Assembly (NCBI GenBank): GCA_002402945.1 | Contig: DHGV01000024.1 | Coordinates: 1 to 47,422, forward strand | Source: Pelotomaculum sp. UBA4789 | GTDB lineage: Bacteria > Bacillota > Desulfotomaculia > Desulfotomaculales > Pelotomaculaceae | DNA: 47,422 nt | Reading direction: 5' to 3' | In this document: one piece after another, positions 9,447 through 18,281 of the stretch | How positions within the stretch are numbered: position 1 is the first letter of the stretch | Layout of the letters: each line of letters starts with the position of its first letter | The notes under the pieces: model-generated | Seen by the model: the letters and a program-made list of their open reading frames with translations, nothing else | Told to the model about the DNA's origin: nothing | Databases searched by the model: none | Made by a program: the position numbers and the translations under genes

Positions 9447-10547
9447 ATGCCTGTGAAAAGAAAATCCCCGGACTTTGTTCTTTTTATTACAGTTATCACC
9501 CTTTTGGGGATAGGGGTGATCATGGTTTTTAGCGCCAGTGAATATAAAACCCTGGTCGAATACAACGACAGCTATTATTATTTAAAGAAACAGCTGACGT
9601 GGTCGCTGATCAGTTTAATCGCCATGTTCGTTATGATGAATTTTGATTACAGACAGATGCGGCGTTATATACAGCCTTTTCTTGTTGTGTCCTTTGTTTT
9701 ACTCGTCCTGGTCCTGATACCTGGCATAGGCCTGGAGATTGGAGGCGCAAGGCGGTGGATCGGAGGGCCGATTCCTTTCGCGCCTGCCGAATTCGCCAAG
9801 CTCTGTATAATAATTTTTACTGCTTATGGGCTGTCCAGGGAAGGGGATAACATCAAGCATTTTACCAGCGGTGTCCTGCCCTATCTGGCCGTGATGGGTT
9901 TGGCCGCCGCCCTGATCCTAAAGCAGCCGGACATGGGGACTGCAATGTCCCTAGTCGGAATCGTATTAGTTATGATCTTTGCCGCCGGGGCGAGGCTTAC
10001 TCACCTGGGCGTTATTGCCGCGGCAGTAGTTGTGGCTGGATATTTTGCTATCTTTAAAGAGGCTTACCGCCTGGAAAGGTTTATGGCTTTTCTGGATCCT
10101 TGGGCTGATCCGCAGGGCGCAGGCTTTCATATTATCCAAGGGTTGTATGCTATCGGCTCCGGCGGTCTGTTCGGATTGGGCCTGGGCCAGAGCAGGCAAA
10201 AATTTCTTTACCTGCCGGAAAACCACACTGATTTTATCTTTGCTATCATAAGTGAGGAACTTGGTTTCATCGGTGCATCACTTGTGATCATGCTCTTTGT
10301 CTTGTTCATCTGGAGGGGGTTGAAAATCGCCATTACCTCCCAGGATCCATTTGCCAGCCTGCTTGCCACCGGCATCACAGCCTGGGTCGGGGTGCAGGCG
10401 ATAATAAACATCGGTGTTGTGACAGCTTCATTTCCGATAACAGGCATTCCGCTGCCATTTATTAGCTTCGGCGGCACCTCGCTGCTGTTCACTATGGCGG
10501 CAGTGGGGATACTGCTTAATATCTCGCGGTTTACTACGACCAAGTAA
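9447..10547 (+). CDS. ftsW: Septal peptidoglycan glycosyltransferase FtsW (SEDS family, SpoVE-like)
   Basis: SEDS-family polytopic membrane protein that polymerises lipid II with its class B PBP partner, here presumably the upstream FtsI. It is 366 aa from ATG 9447, which follows GGAGGAG at 9434-9440; an in-frame ATG at 9432 overlaps that SD. About ten membrane segments are visible, with conserved stretches 'GGARRWIGGPIPFAPAEFAKL', 'LKQPDMGTAMSLVG', 'NHTDFIFAIISEELGFIG' and 'GIPLPFISFGGTSL' characteristic of FtsW/RodA/SpoVE. Position between murD and murG matches FtsW/SpoVE rather than RodA. Whether it acts in division, sporulation or both cannot be told. Confidence 0.93.
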   Translation: MPVKRKSPDFVLFITVITLLGIGVIMVFSASEYKTLVEYNDSYYYLKKQLTWSLISLIAMFVMMNFDYRQMRRYIQPFLVVSFVLLVLVLIPGIGLEIGGARRWIGGPIPFAPAEFAKLCIIIFTAYGLSREGDNIKHFTSGVLPYLAVMGLAAALILKQPDMGTAMSLVGIVLVMIFAAGARLTHLGVIAAAVVVAGYFAIFKEAYRLERFMAFLDPWADPQGAGFHIIQGLYAIGSGGLFGLGLGQSRQKFLYLPENHTDFIFAIISEELGFIGASLVIMLFVLFIWRGLKIAITSQDPFASLLATGITAWVGVQAIINIGVVTASFPITGIPLPFISFGGTSLLFTMAAVGILLNISRFTTTK

Positions 10548-10672
10548 AATAGGACCTGCAGGTTCAGTTATACCTGCCGACCAAGCAGAAGCGGGACGCG
10601 TGTTTTAAAGAGGCACTGCCGGTGTCCATCGTGGGCCTGTATTTTTTTAACCTGGTAAGGAGTTGGAACTTT

Positions 10673-11791
10673 TTGCGTTTTGTAGTAGCAGGTGGCGGAA
10701 CCGGCGGGCATATCTATCCCGCCCTGGCCATTGCCAAAGGGCTTAAAGACAGGTACAACGGGGCTGAAATTCTGTACATGGGGACTGCCGGTGGTATGGA
10801 GTCGGATATCGTACTCAAAGAAGGGCTGCCTTTCAGGAGCATTGCGGCTGCCGGTCTGGAAAGAAAAATTTCACTGCGCAACCTGGCGGCAGTATGGCAG
10901 GCCTGGCAGGGATTACGCCAGGCTGGTAAAATAATCAGCTCCTATAAACCAGACGTGGTTATTGGTACGGGCGGCTTCGTCTGCGGGCCGGTCATATTGG
11001 CGGCAGCAATCAGGCGAATTCCAACCTTGATCCACGAGCAAAACGCCCTGCCGGGCATAACCAACAGAATTCTTTCCCGCTTTGCCAGCAGCATCGCAGT
11101 TACTTTTGCTGACTCGGTCAGATATTTTCCGCGCCGGGAAAAGGTAAAGCTGACGGGGCTGCCTGTCCGCCCTGAAATTTTACAGGCGGACAAATCTTCA
11201 GGTTTAAAGAGGCTGGGATTTGATGAAAGCCGTTTTTTCCTGTTTTCCTTTGGAGGGAGTCGCGGCGCGCGCACGATCAACAAAGCGATGGTCGAAGTAT
11301 TAAAAACTTTCGCTGAGGACCCGCGCCTGAATATCCTTCATGCCACAGGCACAGCAGGGTACCAGGAATTTCTTGCAGACTGCGCCGCCAGCGGTATAGA
11401 CCCGGCCAAAGCCAGCAATATCAAGGTCGTGCCTTATATCTATGACATGCGGGATGCGCTGGCTGCTGATCTGGTTGTCAGCAGGGCAGGGGCGGCCACC
11501 CTAGCCGAATTAACAGCACTGGGAATACCTTCGATACTAATTCCCTACCCTTACGCTTCAGAAAACCACCAGGAGTTTAATGCACGCGCATTGGAGAAAG
11601 AGGGGGCTGCGCTAGTGGTGCTGGATGGCCAGCTCAGCGGGGCGCTGCTCTGCGCCAGGATCAACGAACTTCTCGGCGACCGGGCGAGGCTGTCGGCCAT
11701 GTCTGCCGCCAGTAAAAGTATTGGCAGGAGAATGGCCCTGGCAGATATAATTGAGTGTGTGGATGAACTGGTTAAACAGTCTGGCAAATAA
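10673..11791 (+). CDS. murG: Undecaprenyldiphospho-muramoylpentapeptide beta-N-acetylglucosaminyltransferase
   Basis: MurG converts lipid I to lipid II by adding GlcNAc from UDP-GlcNAc at the inner membrane face. The chosen start is TTG at 10673, ten bases after AAGGAG (10657-10662), which places 'MRFVVAGGGTGGHIYPA' at the N-terminus as in the family and gives 372 aa. Other landmarks are 'DVVIGTGGFVCGPV', 'IHEQNALPGITNR', 'FSFGGSRGARTIN' and the UDP-sugar site 'SRAGAATLAELTALGIPSIL' followed by 'ENHQEFNA'. A GTG at 10622 would add a non-homologous stretch. Confidence 0.95.
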   Translation: MRFVVAGGGTGGHIYPALAIAKGLKDRYNGAEILYMGTAGGMESDIVLKEGLPFRSIAAAGLERKISLRNLAAVWQAWQGLRQAGKIISSYKPDVVIGTGGFVCGPVILAAAIRRIPTLIHEQNALPGITNRILSRFASSIAVTFADSVRYFPRREKVKLTGLPVRPEILQADKSSGLKRLGFDESRFFLFSFGGSRGARTINKAMVEVLKTFAEDPRLNILHATGTAGYQEFLADCAASGIDPAKASNIKVVPYIYDMRDALAADLVVSRAGAATLAELTALGIPSILIPYPYASENHQEFNARALEKEGAALVVLDGQLSGALLCARINELLGDRARLSAMSAASKSIGRRMALADIIECVDELVKQSGK

Positions 11792-11842
11792 CGGGACTGG
11801 CATGAATTAAACTTTACGTGCATCATAAAGGAGATGTGACCT

Positions 11843-13228
11843 GTGCAGAAGACACAGCATGCTCATTTCATCGGAATAGGCGGCTCCGGCATGAACGGCA
11901 TAGCGATGATCCTGATCGGGCTGGGCTATAAGGTATCCGGCTCAGACCTTAAACCTTCAGTTGTGACAGAGAGGCTGGAGGCGCTGGGGGCGACCTTTTA
12001 TACCGGGCACTCCAGGAATAATTTAGGCAGCGCCGATCTGGTTGTAGCATCGACGGCAATACCTCCTGACAACGAGGAGCTGGCAGAAGCAAAGAAGAGG
12101 GGTTTGCCGGTGGTCCACAGGAGTGAGATGCTGGCCTGGCTGATGAAGAGACAGAAAGGGATCGCGATCGCTGGAGCGCACGGCAAGACCACTACCACCT
12201 CGATGCTTGCGCTGGTACTGGAAAAAAACAAGCTCAATCCGACCATAGTTATCGGCGGTGAATTGACGGATATAGGCGGCAACGCAAAATTGGGTTTAGG
12301 AGAGTACATGGTAGCCGAAGCGGATGAAAGCGACGGATCTTTTCTGAAGCTCGATCCGCTGGTTGAGATAATAACGAATATCGATGACGATCACCTTGAT
12401 CATTATAAAAGTGTGGAAAACATCCTGGCTGCATTCCGTGAATTTCTGGCCAAGGTGCCTGAGAACGGTCTGGCTGTCGTCTGCCTGGACGATCCGAGAT
12501 TAAGAGCCATGCTGGATGGTTACAGCCGGCCATTTGAAACCTATGCGCTGGATGAGCCCGGGGCTGATTACACCATGAAGAACATGCAGCTGGACGATCA
12601 CACCACGGCCGGTGATGTTTACTGCCGCGGCTTAAAATTAGGGACCTTGAGGCTGAAAATTCCCGGCAGGCATAACCTGTCAAACGCCCTGGCAGTTGTT
12701 GCCGCCGGACGGTTTATCGGCCTATCTTTTAATCAAATTGCCGGTGTACTGGAAACCTTTTCGGGCGCAGGACGAAGATTCCAGCTGACAGGCGAAGTGA
12801 ACGGGATAAAGGTTATAGATGACTATGCCCATCACCCAACAGAAATCAAAGCGACACTGAAGGCCGCAGCCCAGCTAAAAACCGGCAGGGTAATCAGTGT
12901 TTTTCAGCCTCACCGCTATACCAGAACTTCCATTTTGGGTGAGCGTTTCGGTGACGCCTTTAAAGACGCCGACCTGATCATCATCAGCGAATTATACAGT
13001 GCCGGGGAACCACCAATCGCAGGCATTTCCGCAGAAACGATCATCTCAGCCATAGAAAATCAGGATGGCCGCAAGGTTATTTACCTGGCGACCAGGAGGG
13101 AAATTGTAGATTTCCTTGTCCGGACAGCCTGTCCCGGCGATATGATCATTACAATGGGAGCAGGTGATATCTGGGCTGCTGGGGTAGAGCTGGTAGCCCG
13201 GTTAAAGGAGCGTCAGGATGTTGGCTGA
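11843..13228 (+). CDS. murC: UDP-N-acetylmuramate--L-alanine ligase
   Basis: MurC attaches the first stem-peptide residue, L-Ala. The 461 aa protein starts at GTG 11843 after AAGGAGATG (about 11828). It shows the nucleotide-binding 'HFIGIGGSGMNGIA', the P-loop 'IAGAHGKTTTTSML', 'EADESDGSFLKL', 'TNIDDDHLDHY' and the C-domain 'DDYAHHPTEI', all diagnostic of MurC. Its stop overlaps the murB start by 11 bases, so the two are probably translationally coupled. Confidence 0.96.
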   Translation: MQKTQHAHFIGIGGSGMNGIAMILIGLGYKVSGSDLKPSVVTERLEALGATFYTGHSRNNLGSADLVVASTAIPPDNEELAEAKKRGLPVVHRSEMLAWLMKRQKGIAIAGAHGKTTTTSMLALVLEKNKLNPTIVIGGELTDIGGNAKLGLGEYMVAEADESDGSFLKLDPLVEIITNIDDDHLDHYKSVENILAAFREFLAKVPENGLAVVCLDDPRLRAMLDGYSRPFETYALDEPGADYTMKNMQLDDHTTAGDVYCRGLKLGTLRLKIPGRHNLSNALAVVAAGRFIGLSFNQIAGVLETFSGAGRRFQLTGEVNGIKVIDDYAHHPTEIKATLKAAAQLKTGRVISVFQPHRYTRTSILGERFGDAFKDADLIIISELYSAGEPPIAGISAETIISAIENQDGRKVIYLATRREIVDFLVRTACPGDMIITMGAGDIWAAGVELVARLKERQDVG

Positions 13229-14132
13229 TAATACCTGTTACCTTGAATTGCAAAATATTTTACCCGGTCGGGTACGGTCCGGCGAGTTGATGAAAAAACA
13301 TACCAGCTGGCTTATCGGAGGGCCGGCCGACATTTTTGCGGAGCCGGCCAGCCGGGAAGAAATGCAGCTGACAGTATCGTATGCTCACGAGCGGTCAATC
13401 CCGCTTATAATCATCGGCGCGGGTACGAACATCCTGGTTTCAGACAAGGGATTCAGGGGAATTATCATTAAGGTGGGCAGTGGGCTTGACCGGATCTCTG
13501 TAAATGATAACTTAATCACTGCAGGGGCGGGGGCAAAGCTGTCAAGGCTGGCTGCCGCGGCCAGGGATGCCGGTTTGGGGGGTTTCGAATTCTTAGCGGG
13601 CATACCCGGTACTGTCGGGGGCGCGGTGGTCATGAACGCCGGGGCCAATGGGTTTTCTGTCGGCACGCTGGCGATAGAGATCCTGTTATTAAACCCGGAC
13701 GGTTATTTTATCAAAAAGACAAAAGATGAAATGAAATTTGGCTACCGGTCGAGTATCCTGCAGGATGAACAAACTGTGGTGATGGAAGCTGTGTTTTCCT
13801 GTTACAGGCGTGATAAAGAGGCTGTCAGAGAAGCAATGGCGGCTTACATAAAAAAAAGGAAGGATACCCAGCCCCTGCAATATCCCAGCGCGGGCAGTAT
13901 CTTTAAAAATCCTCCCGGTGATTCTGCCGGACGCCTCATTGAGGCGGCTGGCTTAAAAGGCGAACGGGTAGGCGGCGCGCAAATTTCCATGCTGCACGCG
14001 AATTTTATTGTCAACCTTGGCGGGGCTACGGCCTGTGATGTGTTAATGCTTATTGACAGGGCCAGAAAAAAAGTGCTGGAATGTTTTGGGCTTGAGCTGA
14101 AACCTGAGATTAAAGTCATCGGCTGCTTTTAA
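13218..14132 (+). CDS. murB: UDP-N-acetylenolpyruvoylglucosamine reductase
   Basis: MurB is the FAD enzyme that reduces enolpyruvyl-UDP-GlcNAc with NADPH to UDP-MurNAc. At 304 aa it has the size of type II MurB. Visible motifs are 'HTSWLIGGPADIFAEP', 'IPLIIIGAGTNILVSDKGF', 'GFEFLAGIPGTVGGAVVMNA' (FAD binding), 'PSAGSIFKNP' with the catalytic serine, and 'LIEAAGLKGERVGGAQIS'. ATG 13218 follows AAGGAG at 13205-13210 and overlaps the end of murC. No murA or ddl is near. Confidence 0.95.
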   Translation: MLADNTCYLELQNILPGRVRSGELMKKHTSWLIGGPADIFAEPASREEMQLTVSYAHERSIPLIIIGAGTNILVSDKGFRGIIIKVGSGLDRISVNDNLITAGAGAKLSRLAAAARDAGLGGFEFLAGIPGTVGGAVVMNAGANGFSVGTLAIEILLLNPDGYFIKKTKDEMKFGYRSSILQDEQTVVMEAVFSCYRRDKEAVREAMAAYIKKRKDTQPLQYPSAGSIFKNPPGDSAGRLIEAAGLKGERVGGAQISMLHANFIVNLGGATACDVLMLIDRARKKVLECFGLELKPEIKVIGCF

Positions 14133-14221
14133 GCAGCCGTGAGATGATGGAGTTTAATCGCACATCCTGAATGGGGAAGCGGAGAGAGTTTGCTTGCAGC
14201 AGCTCTTTTTTAGTTTATATC

Positions 14222-14249
14222 TGGACAACTTGCCAGCGGTTGATATAAT
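14222..14249 (+). promoter_or_regulatory. Putative sigma-A promoter of ftsQ
   Basis: TGGACA (14222-14227), a 16-base spacer and TATAAT (14244-14249) form a near-consensus promoter in the 148-base gap between murB and ftsQ. It would give ftsQ and the downstream DUF881 genes transcription independent of the upstream mur operon, with a leader of about 25 bases. Confidence 0.6.
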
Positions 14250-14280
14250 TACATATGAATATACTATTTAAGAATGCGGA

Positions 14281-15048
14281 GTGAAAATTTTGGCCGGTTC
14301 CCCCAAGAGCCGCAAAAGACAAAAGAAATGGAATGTCCTTGAAAGCGTTATTTTTTTTATCCTGGTTCTTGCGACATTGTTTACCCTGATGCGCTCACCG
14401 GTTTTTGAGGTGCGCAATGTTCTGGTGCAGGGAAATCTCTATCTGGGTGAAGAACAGATACAAGCTGCGGCTGATATCGGCCAGGGTGTAAATATTTTTG
14501 CGGTAAAAACGGCTGCTGTAGCCGCCAACCTGAAGCAGGTCCCGATGATCAGGGAAGCAAAGGTTGCCAGGTCGCTGCCTTCTTCTATTGTCATAACGGT
14601 AGTTGAGCGTGTGCCTATGGGCCTAATACCGGCAAAAGACGGTTTCATTGAAGTGGACGAGGATGGCGTATATTTAACCGGTGCGGCTGCCGGAACACCG
14701 GGTCTGCCGGTGATTACAGGTGTGCAGGTAGACGTATCCGGACCAGGGCAGGCATTTGAATCGGAAGGGCTGAAATCCGCCCTCGCTGTGATCAAAGGGC
14801 TGCCCGCCGGCTCAGCAGCCAACCTGTCCGAGGTCCATGTCGGCGATGACGGACAGATTAATATTTACACAACCGAGGGATATCAGTGCCGGTTTGGCCT
14901 GCCCCAGGAAATTCAGGAAAAAGGAATAATATTTCAGCAGATTTTATTGGAACTGCGCAAACAGGGAGCGAAAATTCATTATATTGACCTTTCATACACC
15001 GGGCAGCCGGTGGTATATTATAAGAATCAAAAAAAAGCCGGTGATTAA
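14281..15048 (+). CDS. ftsQ: Cell division protein FtsQ/DivIB
   Basis: Bitopic divisome protein of 255 aa. A short basic cytoplasmic tail ('SRKRQKKWN') leads into one membrane helix (about residues 20-40), then a POTRA domain beginning 'FEVRNVLVQGNLYLGEEQI' and a FtsQ/DivIB beta domain ('VVERVPMGLIPAKDGFIEVD'). FtsQ links FtsL/DivIC to the septal synthase complex outside the membrane. The start is GTG 14281. It has its own promoter and ends directly at the next start. Confidence 0.88.
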   Translation: MKILAGSPKSRKRQKKWNVLESVIFFILVLATLFTLMRSPVFEVRNVLVQGNLYLGEEQIQAAADIGQGVNIFAVKTAAVAANLKQVPMIREAKVARSLPSSIVITVVERVPMGLIPAKDGFIEVDEDGVYLTGAAAGTPGLPVITGVQVDVSGPGQAFESEGLKSALAVIKGLPAGSAANLSEVHVGDDGQINIYTTEGYQCRFGLPQEIQEKGIIFQQILLELRKQGAKIHYIDLSYTGQPVVYYKNQKKAGD

Positions 15049-15744
15049 TTGAAAGGCCTGCACTGGACTATTGCCATAGTCGGCTTGGCGCTGGGTGTCT
15101 TGCTGGCCATGCAGTTCAAACTTACGACGGAAATAAACAAAACAGAACCTGTCCAGAGGACGCAGCTGGTAGCCAACCAGGTAAATGGGCTGAAAAATGA
15201 TCGTGAGCTGCTCCAGGGAGAGGTTAATTCGTTGCGCTCAAGTTTGGACGAGATTTCCGCAGGCCCAGATGACGCTGAACTGAAGGAACAGCTGGACCGC
15301 GCCAGGATCCTGGCCGGGGTTACCGAACTGAGAGGACCCGGGGTAGAAGTGACTCTCAATGACAGTAATATCGCCCTGAAACCCGGTGAAAACCCAAACC
15401 TTTACGTCCTGCATGATGAAGATGTATTGCGTGTTTTAAATGAAATCAGGGCAGCGGGAGCTGAGGCCATTTCTTTAAACGGGGAGAGGATTCTTGCCAG
15501 CACAGAGGTGCGATGCATAGGCCCGACCATTGTTTTAAACAAGGATAAAAGGCTGGCCCCGCCTTTTGTCATCACAGCAATAGGAGATCCCAACACCCTG
15601 GAAAGTTCGATCAAAATGAAGGGCGGGGTGGCGGAGATCCTTCAGTTCTGGGGTATTCAGGTGGGAGTTAAGAAAATGAACCAGGTAACAGTGCCCGCAT
15701 ACAGCGGCGGGCTCAAATTTGATTATGCCAAAGCTGCCGGTTAG
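15049..15744 (+). CDS. DUF881 family protein (YlxW/YlxX-like), first copy
   Basis: A 231 aa protein starting at TTG 15049, immediately after the ftsQ stop (TAA 15046-15048). It has an N-terminal membrane segment (about residues 5-21), a coiled coil (about 38-90) and a DUF881 domain with 'ARILAGVTELRGPGVEVTL', 'DEDVLRVLNEIRAAGAEAISLNG' and the C-terminal 'VTVPAYSGGLKFDYAK'. The family is found beside ftsQ/divIB and sbp in Firmicutes. Its function is not established; location and topology suggest a membrane-anchored role at division or the cell surface. The next gene is a paralogue. Confidence 0.85.
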   Translation: MKGLHWTIAIVGLALGVLLAMQFKLTTEINKTEPVQRTQLVANQVNGLKNDRELLQGEVNSLRSSLDEISAGPDDAELKEQLDRARILAGVTELRGPGVEVTLNDSNIALKPGENPNLYVLHDEDVLRVLNEIRAAGAEAISLNGERILASTEVRCIGPTIVLNKDKRLAPPFVITAIGDPNTLESSIKMKGGVAEILQFWGIQVGVKKMNQVTVPAYSGGLKFDYAKAAG

Positions 15745-15755
15745 GGGGGTTGAGC

Positions 15756-16445
15756 TTGAACAGGCCTGTTTATATATCTGTAATCATAGTCACCTTCCTT
15801 CTAGGCTTGATGATCACATTCCAGTTTCGTACAAACAGCAATACCACGGGGATCGTGCCGACCGAAAGATATCAGGCGCTGACGATAGAGAAAAAAAATG
15901 TGGAGACTGATATAGCCGACCTGGAAGAGGAGGTTGCAGACCTTACCGCAAAGATTGATGAATCGCGGAAAGGCCGCACAGAAGCTGCAGTTGTTCTTGA
16001 GGGCGAGCTTGATAAAATTATGCTCTATGCAGGCCTTACACCGCTGGTGGGCCCTGGGGTGGAGGTGCTTCTGGAAAAATCATCCGAATCCCTGGGCAGT
16101 GCGGGTTTTTACAACATCCGGGATGAGGACCTCTTAAAAGTAATCAACGATCTGCTGGGCGCCGGGGCTGAAGCTGTATCGATTAATGATCAGCGCATTA
16201 TTACGACCAGTGAAGTGCGCCAGGCCGGTAATCACATCAATATTAACCTGACGAAGCTTTCGCCCCCCTACCTGATCAAAGCTATCGGAAATCCAGATAC
16301 GCTGAAAAGCAGTCTCGAGATAAAAGGAGGGCTTGCCGAGTACCTGGCTGCCAGCGGCACTGCCGTCAATATCCGGCAGTCAGGCAATATCCAGGTACCC
16401 GCATACAGCGGGCCCCTGCGTTTTGATTACGCCAAACATGTGTGA
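15756..16445 (+). CDS. DUF881 family protein (YlxW/YlxX-like), second copy
   Basis: A paralogue of the preceding gene with the same plan: membrane segment at about residues 6-22, coiled coil (about 38-75) and DUF881 domain ('GLTPLVGPGVEVLLEKS', 'LGAGAEAVSINDQRI', 'VPAYSGPLRFDYAKHV'). The start is TTG 15756, six bases after the G-rich SD AGGGGGG (15743-15749), giving 229 aa. A TTG at 15750 would overlap that SD. The pair matches Bacillus ylxW-ylxX. Function is not established. Confidence 0.85.
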   Translation: MNRPVYISVIIVTFLLGLMITFQFRTNSNTTGIVPTERYQALTIEKKNVETDIADLEEEVADLTAKIDESRKGRTEAAVVLEGELDKIMLYAGLTPLVGPGVEVLLEKSSESLGSAGFYNIRDEDLLKVINDLLGAGAEAVSINDQRIITTSEVRQAGNHININLTKLSPPYLIKAIGNPDTLKSSLEIKGGLAEYLAASGTAVNIRQSGNIQVPAYSGPLRFDYAKHV

Positions 16446-16461
16446 AGAGGGGGATCCTTAA

Positions 16462-16830
16462 ATGTGGCTCGGTTTTTTGTTAGGCATGTTAGGTATGACA
16501 GTCGGGATTTTTATCGGGCTGAACATGCCCCTGGTGCTGCCGCAGGCATATGCCAAGTTTCTTTCAGTTGCGGCACTGGCCGCGTTAGACTCGGTATTTG
16601 GCGGCATCCGCGCAGCAATGGAAGACCATTTTGATAATTCCATATTTTTATCAGGTTTTTTCAGTAATGCACTTTTGGCGGCAGGTTTGGCATATACCGG
16701 GGAGCGGCTGGGGATCGATCTCTACCTTGCTGCTGTTGTTGCTTTTGGTGTAAGGTTGTTCCAAAACCTGGCAATAATACGCCGCCACATTTTAAAAAAA
16801 TCATATCATAAAAAGGAAAATACTCATTAA
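16462..16830 (+). CDS. sbp: Small basic protein, DUF1290 family
   Basis: A 122 aa membrane protein with three or four hydrophobic segments and the conserved stretch 'AALAALDSVFGGIRAAMEDHFDN', hallmark of the DUF1290 small basic protein family. It ends in a lysine/histidine-rich tail. In Bacillus subtilis sbp lies between the DUF881 genes and ftsA-ftsZ, and here ftsZ follows with no ftsA between. The start is ATG 16462. Function is unknown in the family; the context implies cell division. Confidence 0.87.
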   Translation: MWLGFLLGMLGMTVGIFIGLNMPLVLPQAYAKFLSVAALAALDSVFGGIRAAMEDHFDNSIFLSGFFSNALLAAGLAYTGERLGIDLYLAAVVAFGVRLFQNLAIIRRHILKKSYHKKENTH

Positions 16831-16953
16831 TGTGGAATCCTAACAGAACAAGAAAATTTCGGTGCGGGTGGCGTCTGGATCGGCCTTAGGGCGTTCTGTT
16901 TTACAGGCCCCCGACCTGATATAATCAAGGCGATGGCCATTATGGTTTACCTG

Positions 16954-16982
16954 TTGCGAGATAGGGGCAGATAATATATAAC
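16954..16982 (+). promoter_or_regulatory. Putative sigma-A promoter of ftsZ
   Basis: TTGCGA (16954-16959), a 17-base spacer and TATAAC (16977-16982) lie in the 206-base gap before ftsZ. Expected transcription starts near 16989, leaving a leader of about 48 bases with the strong SD at 17020-17028. A second TATAAT (16920-16925) has no convincing -35 box. Confidence 0.5.
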
Positions 16983-17036
16983 GGGATAAAACAAAGGACA
17001 GCCCGTTTTTCAGAAATAATGGAGGGGGACAAAGAT

Positions 17037-18089
17037 ATGCTTGATTTTGATCTCGACCTTGACCAGTTTGCCAACATAAAGGTCATCGGGGTCGGGGGAG
17101 GTGGCAATAACGCGGTAAACAGGATGATTAGCGCCGGGCTCAAAGGTGTTGAGTTTATCGCGGTGAACACCGATGCCCAGGCCCTTTATCTGGCACAAGC
17201 CAACCACAAGATCCAGATCGGCACCAAGCTGACCAAGGGTCTGGGCTCGGGCGGCATTCCCGAGATTGGCCAGAAGGCAGCAGAAGAGAACCGCGATGAA
17301 GTTCTTCAAGCCTTAAAAGGCTCCGACATGGTCTTTGTCACCGCGGGCATGGGGGGCGGAACAGGCACCGGTGCGGCGCCTATTGTAGCAGAGGTAGCCA
17401 AGGAACTGGGCGCACTAACGGTAGGGGTGGTAACCAAACCGTTTACCTTTGAAGGCCGCAAGAGAGCCAACCAGGCTGAAGTCGGCATCGAGAATCTCAA
17501 AGCCAGGGTCGATACACTGATCACGATTCCAAACGACCGCCTCTTACAGGTAATTGATAAACAAACATCTATAGTTGAAGCATTTCGTATTGCTGATGAT
17601 GTGTTGCGCCAGGGTGTTCAAGGGATATCCGATCTTATTGCTGTGCCAGGCTTAATCAACCTTGACTTTGCTGATGTCAAAACGATCATGAAAGACACCG
17701 GTTCGGCTTTAATGGGTATCGGTATCGCCAAGGGCGATAACAGGGCCACCGACGCCGCCCGGAGCGCTATATCCAGCCCACTTTTGGAGACATCGATCGA
17801 GGGTGCCAGGGGAGTTCTTTTAAACATAACCGGCGGAACATCTTTGGGATTGTTTGAGGTTAACGAGGCAGCTGAGATTATCTTCCAGGCAGCCGATCCC
17901 GAGGCCAATATCATTTTCGGTGCTGTTATAGACGAACAGATGGAAGAAGAGGTCAGGGTAACTGTTATTGCCACCGGATTCGAAGACAGGATTCGCAAGG
18001 TAGAACGCCCAAAACCCGGTGAGATCGAAATCAAGCCCTTTTCCAACTCTGATGGTTTGGATATCCCGGCTTTTCTGAGAAGACGCTGA
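17037..18089 (+). CDS. ftsZ: Cell division protein FtsZ
   Basis: Tubulin-like GTPase that polymerises into the Z ring. The preferred start is ATG 17037, nine bases after GGAGGGGG, giving 350 aa; an ATG at 17019 would sit on the SD. Landmarks are 'IKVIGVGGGGNNAVNRMI', the GTP-binding tubulin signature 'GGGTGTGAAPIVAEVAKELG', the T7-loop region 'LINLDFADVKTIM' and the C-terminal peptide 'DGLDIPAFLRRR', the conserved tail that binds partners such as SepF and FtsA. It is followed by a strong terminator that closes the dcw cluster. Confidence 0.98.
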   Translation: MLDFDLDLDQFANIKVIGVGGGGNNAVNRMISAGLKGVEFIAVNTDAQALYLAQANHKIQIGTKLTKGLGSGGIPEIGQKAAEENRDEVLQALKGSDMVFVTAGMGGGTGTGAAPIVAEVAKELGALTVGVVTKPFTFEGRKRANQAEVGIENLKARVDTLITIPNDRLLQVIDKQTSIVEAFRIADDVLRQGVQGISDLIAVPGLINLDFADVKTIMKDTGSALMGIGIAKGDNRATDAARSAISSPLLETSIEGARGVLLNITGGTSLGLFEVNEAAEIIFQAADPEANIIFGAVIDEQMEEEVRVTVIATGFEDRIRKVERPKPGEIEIKPFSNSDGLDIPAFLRRR

Positions 18090-18092
18090 AAC

Positions 18093-18122
18093 AAAACCCC
18101 CCTTTCAATGAGGGGGTTTTTT
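18093..18122 (+). terminator. Intrinsic terminator after ftsZ
   Basis: An A4C5-6 arm (18093-18102), a short loop and a G5T6 arm (18112-18122) form a strong hairpin ending in a T run just past the ftsZ stop. Confidence 0.93.
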
Positions 18123-18220
18123 ATTTAAGTGAATGACTGCATCAGTAAAACTTTATCGATAAGTTAGCGATATAATAACACACAAATTGATAAAACAATT
18201 TAATGCTGGCACCTTTATCC

Positions 18221-18249
18221 TTGACGGTTAATTTAGCGTGGTGTATAAA
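18221..18249 (+). promoter_or_regulatory. Putative sigma-A promoter of selD
   Basis: TTGACG (18221-18226), a 17-base spacer and TATAAA (18244-18249) precede selD, predicting a start near 18256 and a short leader with SD AAGGGGGG (about 18267-18274) before ATG 18282. A stray TATAAT at 18171 lacks a -35 box. Confidence 0.65.
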
Positions 18250-18281
18250 AGGGGTATATCTCAAGAAAGGGGGGATAAACT

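Noticed and set aside
10557..10577. GCAGGT/ACCTGC hairpin between ftsW and murG as a terminator
   Set aside because: The stem is short and no T run follows; murG has no separate promoter that would need it.
12249..12683. Long minus-strand frames opposite murC, ftsW, murD, ileS and others
   Set aside because: They lie antisense within conserved genes, lack SD sequences and resemble no protein family; they follow from the codon bias of the coding strand.
16920..16925. TATAAT upstream of ftsZ as the main promoter
   Set aside because: TTTACA lies only 14 bases before it and no other -35 box fits; the 16954-16982 pair is better.
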